From: JAWPMV01 sp038527215
Lineage (GTDB): Bacteria > Bacteroidota > Bacteroidia > J057
Length of the DNA: 64,000 bases
Assembly (NCBI GenBank): GCA_038527215.1
Contig: JBCBGC010000006.1
Coordinates: forward strand, 1-64,000
Direction: 5' to 3'
The notes below the pieces were generated by a model that saw only the letters and a list, made by a program, of their open reading frames with translations, searched no databases and had not been told where the DNA came from. This document shows, in pieces, positions 33,066-41,363 of the stretch. Each line of letters opens with the position of its first letter. The stretch's first letter is position 1. Position numbers and translations under genes: made by a program.

Positions 33066-34838
33066 ATGTCGACGCCCCTGACTTACAGTATAGCCGTTCT
33101 TCCTTTTGTCAACGCCACGCCCGAACCGGAGCATGACTACTTTTGTGATGGCATGGCGGAGACCATTATGACTGCCTTGGCGGGAACGCAGGGGATTCGT
33201 GTTACGGCTCGTCAGTCTTCTTTCGCCTTTAAGGACCAAAACCGGGATATCCGGGAAGTGGGCCAACAATTGGGCGTGGATTATGTGCTGGAAGGCAGTG
33301 TAAGGCGGGCCGGGAATCGGGTTAGGGTTACGGCGCAGCTCAACCAATCCGCTACCGGCTTTCAGCTTTGGGCTAATGTCTTTGACCGGGATTGGGAGGA
33401 CGTCTTTGCCCTGCAGGATGATATTTCCCGCCACATAGTCGAACAACTCACCCAGGAACTTCACGGCATCCCGGAAGTGGCTCCTTACACCTCTACCCGC
33501 AACCTGGACGCCTACCATCACTACCTGAAAGGCAATTTTTTCTTCAATAAATACACCCGGGACGATATCCAGCAAGCCATCACCCATTACCAACGGGCGG
33601 TGGACCTGGACCCAGGTTTCGCCCAGGCCTACAGTGGCCTGGCCAATTGCTATTTCTACCTGGGCAATTGGGCCCTGATGCCCGCCGAAAAAGCCTACGC
33701 GCAATCCAAGCGTTGTGCCCTCAAAGCCCTGGAGTTGGATACTGGATTGGTAGAAGCACATGTGCGACTGGCCCTGATTTTTATGTATGATGAACTCGAC
33801 TGGAAAAGAGCGGCTCGCTCTTTCCGGCAAGCCCTGGACCTGAACCGGGATTTCGCCGTGGTTTATCAGCATTATGCCTGGTACCTGGCAGGCCTGCGAC
33901 GCTTTGATGAAGCCTTTTCTGCTTTGCAAAAAGCCCAGGAATACGATCCCCTCTCCCTCATTATCAGCAACTCCATCGGAGATATCTTACGATATGCAGG
34001 GCGATATGAAGAAGCCATCACTCAGTATAAAAAAACGCTGGAGCTGGACCCGCAATTTCGCCTTTCGATGGAAGCCGTGGGGATCAGTTATTTTTTGATG
34101 GGACAAAAGGAGGAAGGACTACGTTGGATAAAGCGTTACAAAAAACTGGTGCGGCATCCTTTGGGAGGCTTTGGCTCTCTGGGCTATGCTTATGGCATGA
34201 TGGGAGAACAGGAAAAAGTCCAGGAAGCCATTCGAATGGTGGAAAAACGCAAGGCTGCCGAACCCCAGTTTAGCACGGCCATGGACCTCATCGTCATTTA
34301 TTTAGGCTTAAAAGAATACGACCGCTGCCTGGATTACCTGGAAATGTGTTTTGAAGAGCGCACAGGCATCATTTTCCTGCTGGTGGACCCCTTACTTGCC
34401 CCCCTCCGCAAGCTGCCCCGCTACCAGAAAATGATTTCCAGAATCCTGCCCGGAGAAGATGCGCGGCTGCTGGTAGGGCCCCATATTTCTCGCCTGGCCC
34501 GGGAGAGAATAACCATCCAAACCGATCTAAAAGAATCCCTGGAAATTCCCTTACAGGCATTTTTATATGCCCAGGCCCAGGAAAACTACTGTGAGGTATA
34601 TTGGCAGGAAAATCAGGTGGTCAAACGAAAACTGATTCGTCTGCCTATTAAAAAACTCGCCGCGCAGATCGACCGTCCCCATATTTGCCGCTGCCACCGC
34701 TCTTTCCTGATCAACCTCAACCTCCCGCTGGAAATCTCCGGCAACGCCCGCGGGTATAAACTGCGCTCCCGCTTTTATGATTTTGAGGTGCCCGTTTCCC
34801 GTTCTCAGGCTGAAAACATTCTGCGACGCCTCGACTAG
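33066..34838 (+). CDS. TolB-like/TPR/LytTR one-component regulator
   Basis: 590 residues, no signal or membrane segment. Residues ~5-125 are the FlgO/TolB-N-like domain that usually accompanies adenylate cyclases or regulators (SIAVLPFVNATPEPEHDYFC, LGVDYVLEGSVRRAGNRVRV). Residues ~140-420 contain TPR repeats (AITHYQRAVDLDPGFAQAYS, ARSFRQALDLNRDFAVVYQH, AITQYKKTLELDPQFRLSME). The last ~100 residues are a LytTR DNA-binding domain (AFLYAQAQENYCEVYW, ICRCHRSFLINLNLPLEI, YDFEVPVSRSQAENILRRLD). No histidine kinase or receiver domain is present, so sensing probably occurs through the TPR/TolB-like part. LytTR proteins bind paired direct repeats upstream of target genes. Targets are unknown. Confidence 0.87.
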   Translation: MSTPLTYSIAVLPFVNATPEPEHDYFCDGMAETIMTALAGTQGIRVTARQSSFAFKDQNRDIREVGQQLGVDYVLEGSVRRAGNRVRVTAQLNQSATGFQLWANVFDRDWEDVFALQDDISRHIVEQLTQELHGIPEVAPYTSTRNLDAYHHYLKGNFFFNKYTRDDIQQAITHYQRAVDLDPGFAQAYSGLANCYFYLGNWALMPAEKAYAQSKRCALKALELDTGLVEAHVRLALIFMYDELDWKRAARSFRQALDLNRDFAVVYQHYAWYLAGLRRFDEAFSALQKAQEYDPLSLIISNSIGDILRYAGRYEEAITQYKKTLELDPQFRLSMEAVGISYFLMGQKEEGLRWIKRYKKLVRHPLGGFGSLGYAYGMMGEQEKVQEAIRMVEKRKAAEPQFSTAMDLIVIYLGLKEYDRCLDYLEMCFEERTGIIFLLVDPLLAPLRKLPRYQKMISRILPGEDARLLVGPHISRLARERITIQTDLKESLEIPLQAFLYAQAQENYCEVYWQENQVVKRKLIRLPIKKLAAQIDRPHICRCHRSFLINLNLPLEISGNARGYKLRSRFYDFEVPVSRSQAENILRRLD

Positions 34839-35010
34839 GCTGGAGGCCTTTTCCTCCCTTTATCTTCCCATTCGTCCCAAAAACTTGCCCACTCCTCCCA
34901 GGTCTTTTCCCCGTATCACATAGCCACATCCTTTCTGTCCGCTTTTCGAATGCTTGTACAAACCGCGTTCGAACCCGGTATTCACGTCAACATTCTTATC
35001 ACACGTACCG

Positions 35011-35592
35011 ATGAAGTATTTAATGATGTCTGTATTAGCCATCGCCTTTCTGGGGGGCGTAGTAAAAGCCCAGGACAAAAAGGTCAAGACCTTTTCTCTG
35101 GAAAAAACCCTTCCTTTCTCCGCGGATCAAATCTGGAAAGTCGTGGCGGAAGATTATGGAAAAGTCGCAGATTCTCATCCGCGCATCATTGCCTCTGAGT
35201 ATACGGCGGGTTCTTTGAGAGGAGAAGAAGGAGCGGAGCGTATCTGCTATTTTAATGACCAGAAGACCCAGTTTTTGCATGAAAAAATCAAGGACTGGAA
35301 TCCCCAGGAGATGAGCTACACCAATACCATCTTCCAGGCTGGAAAATTCCCGGTGGACCCGGCTTATACCATTGGCAAATGGCAAATTATTCCGGTGGAT
35401 GAAAACCATTCCCGGGTGGTCTTTAACATGCAATTCCGCACCAAACCAGCCATGATGGCGGGCATGATGAAAGGCTCTTTTACCAAGTTGGTCCAGGATT
35501 ACTTCGTCGCCATTGAGCATCATTTGGCGACAGGCGAAAAAGTAACCCGCGACAATTTTAAAGAAGTGAAAAAGCTCTACGCAGCACGCTAG
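35011..35592 (+). CDS. Exported SRPBCC (START-like) family protein
   Basis: 193 residues from the ATG at 35011, which gives a signal peptide (MSVLAIAFLGGVVKAQ); 19 extra upstream codons lack signal character. The mature protein shows the SRPBCC pattern: SADQIWKVVAEDYGKVADSH near the N-terminus, RICYFNDQKTQFLHEKIKDW in the middle and a long C-terminal helix (MKGSFTKLVQDYFVAIEHHL). SRPBCC proteins bind hydrophobic ligands in a deep pocket; no ligand can be assigned. The gene is separate from both neighbours by more than 100 bases. Confidence 0.82.
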   Translation: MKYLMMSVLAIAFLGGVVKAQDKKVKTFSLEKTLPFSADQIWKVVAEDYGKVADSHPRIIASEYTAGSLRGEEGAERICYFNDQKTQFLHEKIKDWNPQEMSYTNTIFQAGKFPVDPAYTIGKWQIIPVDENHSRVVFNMQFRTKPAMMAGMMKGSFTKLVQDYFVAIEHHLATGEKVTRDNFKEVKKLYAAR

Positions 35593-35737
35593 TGCAAGAA
35601 ATCTGGGGTGGCAAAGGATGGCAAAACCGAAGACACCCGAGGTATACAACCAGTAATTTGGCGGGCCGGAGCAATCGCTCCGGCCTATTCTATTGAGCCC
35701 TCCCTCTGCATGTGAGAACTTTTCTTATCTTCCACTT

Positions 35738-37060
35738 ATGAATGTTCACACCACCCGAGCGACTTCCTACGCGAAGTTGCTTTTCATGCTTCTTGTCATT
35801 GGGCCTATGCGTCTTCTCAGTCAATCCGATTTTATCCAGGTATCCGGTACGCACTTTGAGCTGAAAGGGAAGCCTTACTACTTCATGGGGACCAACTTTT
35901 GGTATGGGATGAATCTGGGTTCTGAAGGAGCCGGGGGGGACCGGGCCCGCTTGATCGAGGAGCTTGACCAATTATCTGCCCTGGGCGTAAATAACCTGCG
36001 GATCATGGCCGCTTCAGAAGGGCCGGATGATGAACCCTGGCGGATGCTACCTAGCCTGCAACCGGCTCCCGGTAAGTATAATGAAGCGCTCTGGGCAGGG
36101 CTTGATTTTCTCCTGGATGAGATGGGCAAAAGGAATATGTATGCCGTGGTGTGCCTGAACAATATGTGGCCCTGGTCAGGTGGCATGGCCCAATATCATC
36201 AGTGGTTTGGCGGAGGAGACGCCATCCCTTATCCCCCGCCAGCCGATGGGGGAGACTGGGCCCGCTATCAGATCTACACCACCCGGTTTTACAAAAACCG
36301 GGAAGCCAAACAGGCTTTTGAGAACCATATACAAGCGGTGATTGAGCGCACCAACAGCATCAACGGTAAGCCTTATAAAGATGATCCTACCATCATGGCC
36401 TGGGAGATCGCCAATGAGCCCCGGGGGATTCTGAAAAAAAGAGCCTATCGGAAATGGCTCAAAAAGACCGCGACCTTCATCAAATTTTTGGATCAGAACC
36501 ATCTGGTAACCACCGGTAGCGAAGGCTTTACCCCCAGCAAATTCGCCGGGACCCGCTTTAGAAAAGACCACGCTTCAAAAAACATAGACTATACCACCCT
36601 GCATATTTGGGTGCAAAACTGGGGCTGGTATGATCCGGAAAAAGGCGAAGCCGCCCTGCCAGGAGCGCTGGAAAAAGCCCGGAAGTACCTGTCCAGGCAT
36701 CAGGAAATCAGCGAAAAACTGGGTAAACCCATGGTGTTGGAAGAGTTCGGGATTTCCCGGGATGGGAACGATCATGCGGCCTCCGCTCCGGTTACCATCA
36801 GGGATACCTACTATAAAGAGATGTTTCAGTCGATTTTTGAAGCCGCCAAAGCCGGTAGTTGCGTGGCAGGTCTTAATTTCTGGGCCTGGGGCGGACAGGG
36901 GCGTCCGAGGGAACCACATGCGGTTTGGAAACAAGGGGATGATTTTATCGGGGATCCGCCTCACGAGTATCAGGGCTGGTATTCTGTTTATGATCAGGAT
37001 GTGACTACCCAGGAGATCATTCGGAAGTATGCAAAAATGCTGGATCAGCTGTCAGAATAA
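35738..37060 (+). CDS. Secreted GH5 family endo-beta-mannanase-like glycoside hydrolase
   Basis: 440 residues from 35738 with a signal-like segment (LLFMLLVIGPMRLLSQ). The GH5 barrel shows FELKGKPYYFMGTNFWYGMN, LIEELDQLSALGVNNLRIM, the acid/base Glu in MAWEIANEPRG (Glu227) and the nucleophile Glu in MVLEEFGISRDG (Glu336), with a Trp-rich end (AGLNFWAWGGQGRP). The spacing and EEFG form match the mannanase (GH5_7-type) branch. It would cleave beta-1,4-mannan outside the cytoplasm. No SusCD pair is nearby. Another GH (fucosidase) lies 4 kb downstream but in a separate unit. Confidence 0.88.
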   Translation: MNVHTTRATSYAKLLFMLLVIGPMRLLSQSDFIQVSGTHFELKGKPYYFMGTNFWYGMNLGSEGAGGDRARLIEELDQLSALGVNNLRIMAASEGPDDEPWRMLPSLQPAPGKYNEALWAGLDFLLDEMGKRNMYAVVCLNNMWPWSGGMAQYHQWFGGGDAIPYPPPADGGDWARYQIYTTRFYKNREAKQAFENHIQAVIERTNSINGKPYKDDPTIMAWEIANEPRGILKKRAYRKWLKKTATFIKFLDQNHLVTTGSEGFTPSKFAGTRFRKDHASKNIDYTTLHIWVQNWGWYDPEKGEAALPGALEKARKYLSRHQEISEKLGKPMVLEEFGISRDGNDHAASAPVTIRDTYYKEMFQSIFEAAKAGSCVAGLNFWAWGGQGRPREPHAVWKQGDDFIGDPPHEYQGWYSVYDQDVTTQEIIRKYAKMLDQLSE

Positions 37061-37456
37061 GCCCCCTTTTGCGTGATCTGCCAATTCACCCCAAGTTAAT
37101 ATTTCCGGCAAAGGTGTCGTAAAAGCAGCCCTGCCTTTCGCTTTTGACCAAAAACCCCCTGCTTAACGGGGCCTTTTGCGTGATCGGCTAACAATTCCCA
37201 AAGTTTGGATTATTCCAAAAAGAGATATTGCCTGTAGTAAAGTTTTGCCTTCTTTGTTCATGTAATCAACAAGGATATACTCCCTAGGATTACACACCAG
37301 GATTCTCCCCAAACGATTTACTTTAACCAAAAAAGGTCCGTTTTACCGGACGGGCCTGCATGCTTGATCAGGCTTTTCCATGGGCTGGAAAAGCCAGGAA
37401 AGGGCCATTTTTCAACCTAACCCTTGAAACTAGTAGTTCTTTACTAACCTGTTGTT
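37061..37456. other. 396-base intergenic stretch with direct repeats and hairpins
   Basis: No gene. CTTTTGCGTGATC occurs at about 37067 and again at about 37166, each followed by similar AATTC...AAAGTT-like text. A weak CCCC/GGGG hairpin with TTTT lies at 37149-37176. In the leader of the next gene, GGCTTTTCCA and TGGAAAAGCC form a perfect 10-bp stem at about 37371-37395, preceded by GGTCCG/CGGACGGGCC-type pairing at about 37336. Confidence 0.55.
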
Positions 37457-38899
37457 ATGAAATTGTTCTGCCTCCCTGGTAAGGCAACTCATCTATTCCT
37501 TTGCTTCCTTGCTCTCATTCTTCTACAAACCCAAGCCCACACCCAAACCATAGATTCTACCTGTACGTTGACGGCCTTTGGGCCGGGCAGTAACCAGCAT
37601 GCTTTCTGGTTTCGAAACCTGCCTGGCGCCAGTACCCGTCGCTGGGACTTTGATGCTAATGGTGGTCAGATCACCTATTACAGCGACAGTAGCGCGCACA
37701 TCGAAGGACGAATCTATCTCAAGTCCGATACCACTCGCCAATGGGATGTCGATATGTGGCTGATCAACAAAAAGAATTTTGCTGACTGGTCCGCTCAGGG
37801 AGGGGACGTAAAAGTTGGCAATGCGCCTCAGTCCGTGGTCCAGGCCAATCAGCAGGATTACTGCTTTTATGAACTGGATTCCACCCGTGCGAGCATGTAC
37901 GGGGTGCCGGGCAGCTTCTATGATGGAGACACCATTAATCTCACGCATCGCCCAGCCAGTTTTGAATTTGGCTTTCAGATGGGATTAGGCGCCAATGCCC
38001 AAACGGGAGACTTTGGCCTCTCGGGCTGGTTTGACTATACCGGCAGCTATACCGGAGACGGGGACATCAACGTCAATCTACAATGCGGCCAAACCCAAAC
38101 CTGCGCCGTAACGGTAGACACAGTCTATACCGAATGTATCACAGACTCTACCTTTACGCTTTGGGTAGGCTTCAGTGGCGTAGGCAACAATTTCCAGATC
38201 ACTGATGACTGGAATACAGCCCCCCTGGGCAACCTTTCGCCAGGTCTCTACCAATACGGCGTCTATCTGAATAGTACTGAGGTGTACATCACCGTAAGTG
38301 ATCCTGCTTACACCGACTGTACCGATCCGTATGACCCAGTAACGGCGGATTGTACGCCCATTCCAGTCTGCGATATAGCCCTGGATACCCTTTATACCCA
38401 GTGTCAGACGGACAGCACCTTTGAAATTGTGGTTAGTTTCACGGGGAGCGGCAGTCAGTTTCAGATTTTTGATGACCAGTTTAGTCCGCTGCAGTTCGGT
38501 CTGCCCGCAGGTACCTACACCTACGGATCATATCCGAATGGTACCAAGGTGGTCCTGACGGTCTCAGATTTTGCCATCTTCAACTGCCAGATCATCAGTG
38601 ATACGCTCACCGATTCCTGCAGTACTTCGGGCATGCGCATGGGACGCCTTTATCCGAATCCAGTCCAGGATCAAATGTGGGTAGAAGTGCGGGTGGACGA
38701 AGATGTCATTCAACAGCCGGTCAGCTGTCTGGTGGTAGATGGTATGGGCAGGACCCGCCTGTCTGACCAGAGTATGCTGGGACCTGGTACCCATCGACTA
38801 CAGATCGATTGTACGCCTTTGAAAAACGGGCTTTACTTCCTGCAACTCAAAGCGGACGACCAAATCATACGAACCAAAAGAATACTTATATGGCGGTAG
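37457..38899 (+). CDS. Secreted T9SS-sorted protein with two repeated Cys-rich modules
   Basis: 480 residues with a signal peptide (LALILLQTQAHTQ). Residues ~25-205 form a strand-rich domain (FWFRNLPGASTRRWDFDANG, EFGFQMGLGANAQTGDFGL). Two related modules of about 80 residues follow: one from CAVTVDTVYTECITDSTFTL with NNFQITDDW, and one from CDIALDTLYTQCQTDSTFEI with SQFQIFDDQF. The last ~85 residues are a type A sorting domain (MGRLYPNPVQDQMWVEVRVD, LKNGLYFLQLKADDQ). It is probably surface-exposed or released; no enzyme domain is recognised. Confidence 0.82.
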   Translation: MKLFCLPGKATHLFLCFLALILLQTQAHTQTIDSTCTLTAFGPGSNQHAFWFRNLPGASTRRWDFDANGGQITYYSDSSAHIEGRIYLKSDTTRQWDVDMWLINKKNFADWSAQGGDVKVGNAPQSVVQANQQDYCFYELDSTRASMYGVPGSFYDGDTINLTHRPASFEFGFQMGLGANAQTGDFGLSGWFDYTGSYTGDGDINVNLQCGQTQTCAVTVDTVYTECITDSTFTLWVGFSGVGNNFQITDDWNTAPLGNLSPGLYQYGVYLNSTEVYITVSDPAYTDCTDPYDPVTADCTPIPVCDIALDTLYTQCQTDSTFEIVVSFTGSGSQFQIFDDQFSPLQFGLPAGTYTYGSYPNGTKVVLTVSDFAIFNCQIISDTLTDSCSTSGMRMGRLYPNPVQDQMWVEVRVDEDVIQQPVSCLVVDGMGRTRLSDQSMLGPGTHRLQIDCTPLKNGLYFLQLKADDQIIRTKRILIWR

Positions 38900-38903
38900 G
38901 TAA

Positions 38904-38929
38904 GGGAGGATGCGTCTAGCATCCTTCCC
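38904..38929 (+). terminator. Hairpin directly after the T9SS gene
   Basis: GGGAGGATGC (38904-38913) pairs with GCATCCTTCCC (38919-38929), with a 5-base loop and a one-base bulge, 5 bases past the stop. No T-run follows, so it may protect mRNA rather than terminate. Confidence 0.45.
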
Positions 38930-38965
38930 ACCTCCTTGTTTTCTTTATCACATACTTCATTAGGG

Positions 38966-38992
38966 GAGTCCGGCTTCGGCCGGGCTTTTTTT
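38966..38992 (+). terminator. Intrinsic terminator
   Basis: GTCCGGC (38968-38974) and GGCCGGGC (38978-38985) form a GC-rich stem with a TTC loop, followed by seven T residues. Confidence 0.75.
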
Positions 38993-39009
38993 GTGCGATC
39001 AGCAAGTTC

Positions 39010-39214
39010 CCTTCGGCCTGAAGGTAGCCGCAGCTTGCAGCTGCGAGGAAGTCTCGCGTATGCGCCTAATCCCAGGCCAGCTGCAAGCTGGCCCTACACA
39101 CCCGCGATTGAATCGCCCAATCTGCCTTCGGCCTGAAGGTAGCCGCAGCTTGCAGCTGCGGGGGAGTCGCGCGTATGCACGCCCATTTTCAGGCCAGCTA
39201 CAAGCTGGCCCTAC
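39010..39214. repeat. Two copies of a paired REP-like palindromic unit
   Basis: Units at 39010-39097 and 39125-39214 are about 88-90 bases and nearly identical. Each begins CCTTCGGCCTGAAGGTAGC, contains GCAGCTTGCAGCTGC and ends with GGCCAGCTGCAAGCTGGCC (or a one-base variant) and CTAC. The two ends are inverted copies of GTAG-N-CAGCTTGCAGCTG, so each unit is a head-to-head REP pair. A single related copy is at 23415. Confidence 0.75.
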
Positions 39215-39246
39215 GGCGACGTAACTAATCTAAAACAAAACCTGAA

Positions 39247-39705
39247 TTAGAATCCCCGGAACAGGCGACCCGCTTCTCCCCAGGGAATTCGGGAAAGCAT
39301 CAGCACAACCGCGATTCCAAAAAAGATGGCCTGGGTTTTCCACTTGGCTTTGTCAGCGGCAGCTTTCTTGGCGCGGCTGCGACCAATCTGGGCGATGGCG
39401 ATAGCGATGATCATAATAGAAATATGTTCCACCGCCCAATAGCGGACCGCGGAATCTTTCATGACCGCACTGCCCATGCTTTGAAAAGCTTGCAGGCCAA
39501 AAGGGCTCCACACAAAGTAGAGCAACAGACCGATCAGCAACTGCAAATGCATGGTGCCTACAAAGGAAGCGGAAAGGGCATTGTCTCTTTTGGCGTAAGT
39601 TTTATCACCAAACCAACCCATGAAGGATTGAGCCAGCACAATCACGGCCAGAATCAAGACAATCCAACGTAAATATGAATGGGTGTACAAGAAAAAATTA
39701 TACAT
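39247..39705 (-). CDS. Small four-helix inner-membrane protein
   Basis: 152 residues with four predicted membrane segments: SYLRWIVLILAVIVLAQSF (~9-28), SFVGTMHLQLLIGLLLYFVW (~46-66), AVEHISIMIIAIAIAQIG (~90-107) and TQAIFFGIAVVLMLSRIPW (~123-142). His residues in helices 1, 2 and 3 (YTHSYLRW, GTMHLQ, VEHIS) could bind haem as in cytochrome-b-like membrane proteins. This resembles small Bacteroidota 'cytochrome B' membrane proteins, but haem binding is inference. Monocistronic. Confidence 0.78.
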   Translation of the reverse strand: MYNFFLYTHSYLRWIVLILAVIVLAQSFMGWFGDKTYAKRDNALSASFVGTMHLQLLIGLLLYFVWSPFGLQAFQSMGSAVMKDSAVRYWAVEHISIMIIAIAIAQIGRSRAKKAAADKAKWKTQAIFFGIAVVLMLSRIPWGEAGRLFRGF

Positions 39706-40101
39706 GGGGTTTACTTTTTTTCCGCCACCAAGTTAGGAGAATTTTTAGGGAAGTGGATAAAAAAGCCTCCGCTAAGTCTTAAAACCGCGTATGCTTCCGG
39801 CAGCTTCAAGGAGATAAATTTTTACCCTGGTCGTGTAAGGGATTGATAAACAGATTTTTAGGCGAAAAAATGTGCATAAATAGGCCACGGGATACGGCCT
39901 ACTCCAAACGAAGCCCCGAAAACCTCCGTAAGTGAATGGCAGCATACACAATAACCATCCCCTACACACAACCCACATGTTCCACCCATTTTTCCTTCAA
40001 TTTCCCCAATTTCTTATCAAAATTTTACCACATCCGCCTCCCGGTAGGGATGGGCATACTATTTGCTTTGCGTAAAGTACAACCTACCGTACTTTCGCAT
40101 T
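39706..40101. other. 396-base intergenic stretch with a dyad before the small gene
   Basis: No recognisable gene or element. Near its end AAAGTAC (40074-40080) and GTACTTT (40089-40095) form a perfect 7-base dyad with an 8-base spacer just before the start of the 69-residue gene; possible operator or 5' hairpin. Confidence 0.45.
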
Positions 40102-40311
40102 ATGGCAACGAAGGCTTCATATTTGATCACCCTTGCTGATGGTCGCAGTCAGGTCATGAATGAACTGGATGCGCTCTACTTCGCTCGCAAGCTCTGTCAG
40201 GAATTAGGTCTGCAGTGCTTTCCGTACGAGAGTTTTCGCCGCAAAGGAGATTTTCTCCTCTACGGCGTTGAGTTTCACCGATTAGGGGGACGCATCCGCA
40301 GCCGTCCCTAA
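40102..40311 (+). CDS. Small protein of unknown function
   Basis: 69 residues from the ATG at 40102: MATKASYLITLADGRSQVMN at the start, then LDALYFARKLCQELGLQCFP and FLLYGVEFHRLGGRIRS. The periodic pattern (strand, helix, strand) suggests a compact alpha/beta fold. I recognise no family. The ATG is preceded by a 7-base dyad (40074-40095), and the stop lies one base before the stop of the convergent cytochrome gene. Balanced composition and a coherent protein pattern support a real gene. Confidence 0.6.
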   Translation: MATKASYLITLADGRSQVMNELDALYFARKLCQELGLQCFPYESFRRKGDFLLYGVEFHRLGGRIRSRP

Positions 40312-40312
40312 G

Positions 40313-41242
40313 CTAATTCAAGGTCTTAAGGTAGGCCCACATCGCCTGAATCTCACTGGTATCCACCAGGGTGTAGGGATGCATGGGTTCTACATAAGGC
40401 TTGCCTCCGGGGCGCTGGCCCCATTTTACGGCCCCCACAAATTCTTCCTCGGACCAATGTCTCACCATACTCTCATCATTCATGGTGATGCTGGGCACGT
40501 CGATTTCGTGACTGGCAAACAGAAATCTATATCCCCCATTCAAGTAATTGGGCGTCAGTTCGGGAGATAAGATATTGGCCTGAGACGGATTGGCCGAATG
40601 ACAGATGTAACAATAATACCGGGTGGTGATCAGATGCTTGCCCCAGGCTACGGCATCGCCTTCATCTACGCCTTGAGGAACTGGTTCCTGATAGGGCGTA
40701 GGTGCCCATTCCACCGTAAAGAGCATCCGGGCCAGGAAACTGGGCTCAGAATCTGGTAGCCCTACCGGAGAAGGCGCGACCATCGGATGATCCGACTTCA
40801 AAAAGGCGATGATGGCATGCACATCTTCTTCGGCCATCAGGGCCAGCCGCGGCATCATAGGAAAGGCCAGGGCGCCATCCTTTTTGACCCCGGTTCTCAG
40901 CAGACGGTATAATTCTCCATCGGAATAGCTGCCAATCCCATCCGTTTCATGTTGGGTGATGTTGGAATTGTAAATGGTACCCAGAGGTTTCACATCCAGT
41001 TCAGGGTTGAGCATGCCCTCCAGTTTGTGGCTTTCCGAACCATGACAGCCCGCACAATCTGAGGAGACAATTTTCTCTCCTAAGGCCAGCAGTTCTGGCG
41101 TAGGGGTAATCGTAAGTTCAGGGATGGCTACCTCATCAGCATAGTTCGGTAGCGGTTTTAGCTGGATAAATAATGCCAGCAGCGCGATAATGCCTACCGT
41201 GGCCAAAAAGGCCAGCAAGGCGATTTTTAAGGTACGTTTCAT
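40313..41242 (-). CDS. Membrane-anchored di-haem c-type cytochrome
   Basis: 309 residues with an N-terminal anchor (IALLAFLATVGIIALLALFI). Two haem sites: CAGCHGSESH (about residue 63) and CYICHSANPS (about 215). The second site has the usual CxxCH spacing. Each half ends in a helix with a possible Met ligand (LAFPMMPRLALMAEEDVHAI, GKPYVEPMHPYTLVDTSEIQ). This is the two-domain form found in electron carriers for periplasmic dehydrogenases, and it could accept electrons from an enzyme such as IorAB, though that operon is 25 kb away. Family assignment is firm; partner unknown. Confidence 0.88.
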   Translation of the reverse strand: MKRTLKIALLAFLATVGIIALLALFIQLKPLPNYADEVAIPELTITPTPELLALGEKIVSSDCAGCHGSESHKLEGMLNPELDVKPLGTIYNSNITQHETDGIGSYSDGELYRLLRTGVKKDGALAFPMMPRLALMAEEDVHAIIAFLKSDHPMVAPSPVGLPDSEPSFLARMLFTVEWAPTPYQEPVPQGVDEGDAVAWGKHLITTRYYCYICHSANPSQANILSPELTPNYLNGGYRFLFASHEIDVPSITMNDESMVRHWSEEEFVGAVKWGQRPGGKPYVEPMHPYTLVDTSEIQAMWAYLKTLN

Positions 41243-41363
41243 GTGAGTTCGCTTGTAAGTTTGTAGTAGGTACCTCTGAGGAGTGAAAACGTAACTTATT
41301 ATTTATCAGGGGAAAAGCAAAAATTCTTGATCCTGATTATCTTGTGCGCTTAAACAAAAGGCT

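Noticed and set aside
33039..33929. 296-codon minus-strand frame opposite the TolB/TPR/LytTR gene
   Set aside because: Shadow of the regulator, which has recognisable domains over its whole length.
39772..39978. 68-residue minus-strand frame
   Set aside because: Composition is rich in Trp, Cys and Arg without pattern; no support beyond being open.
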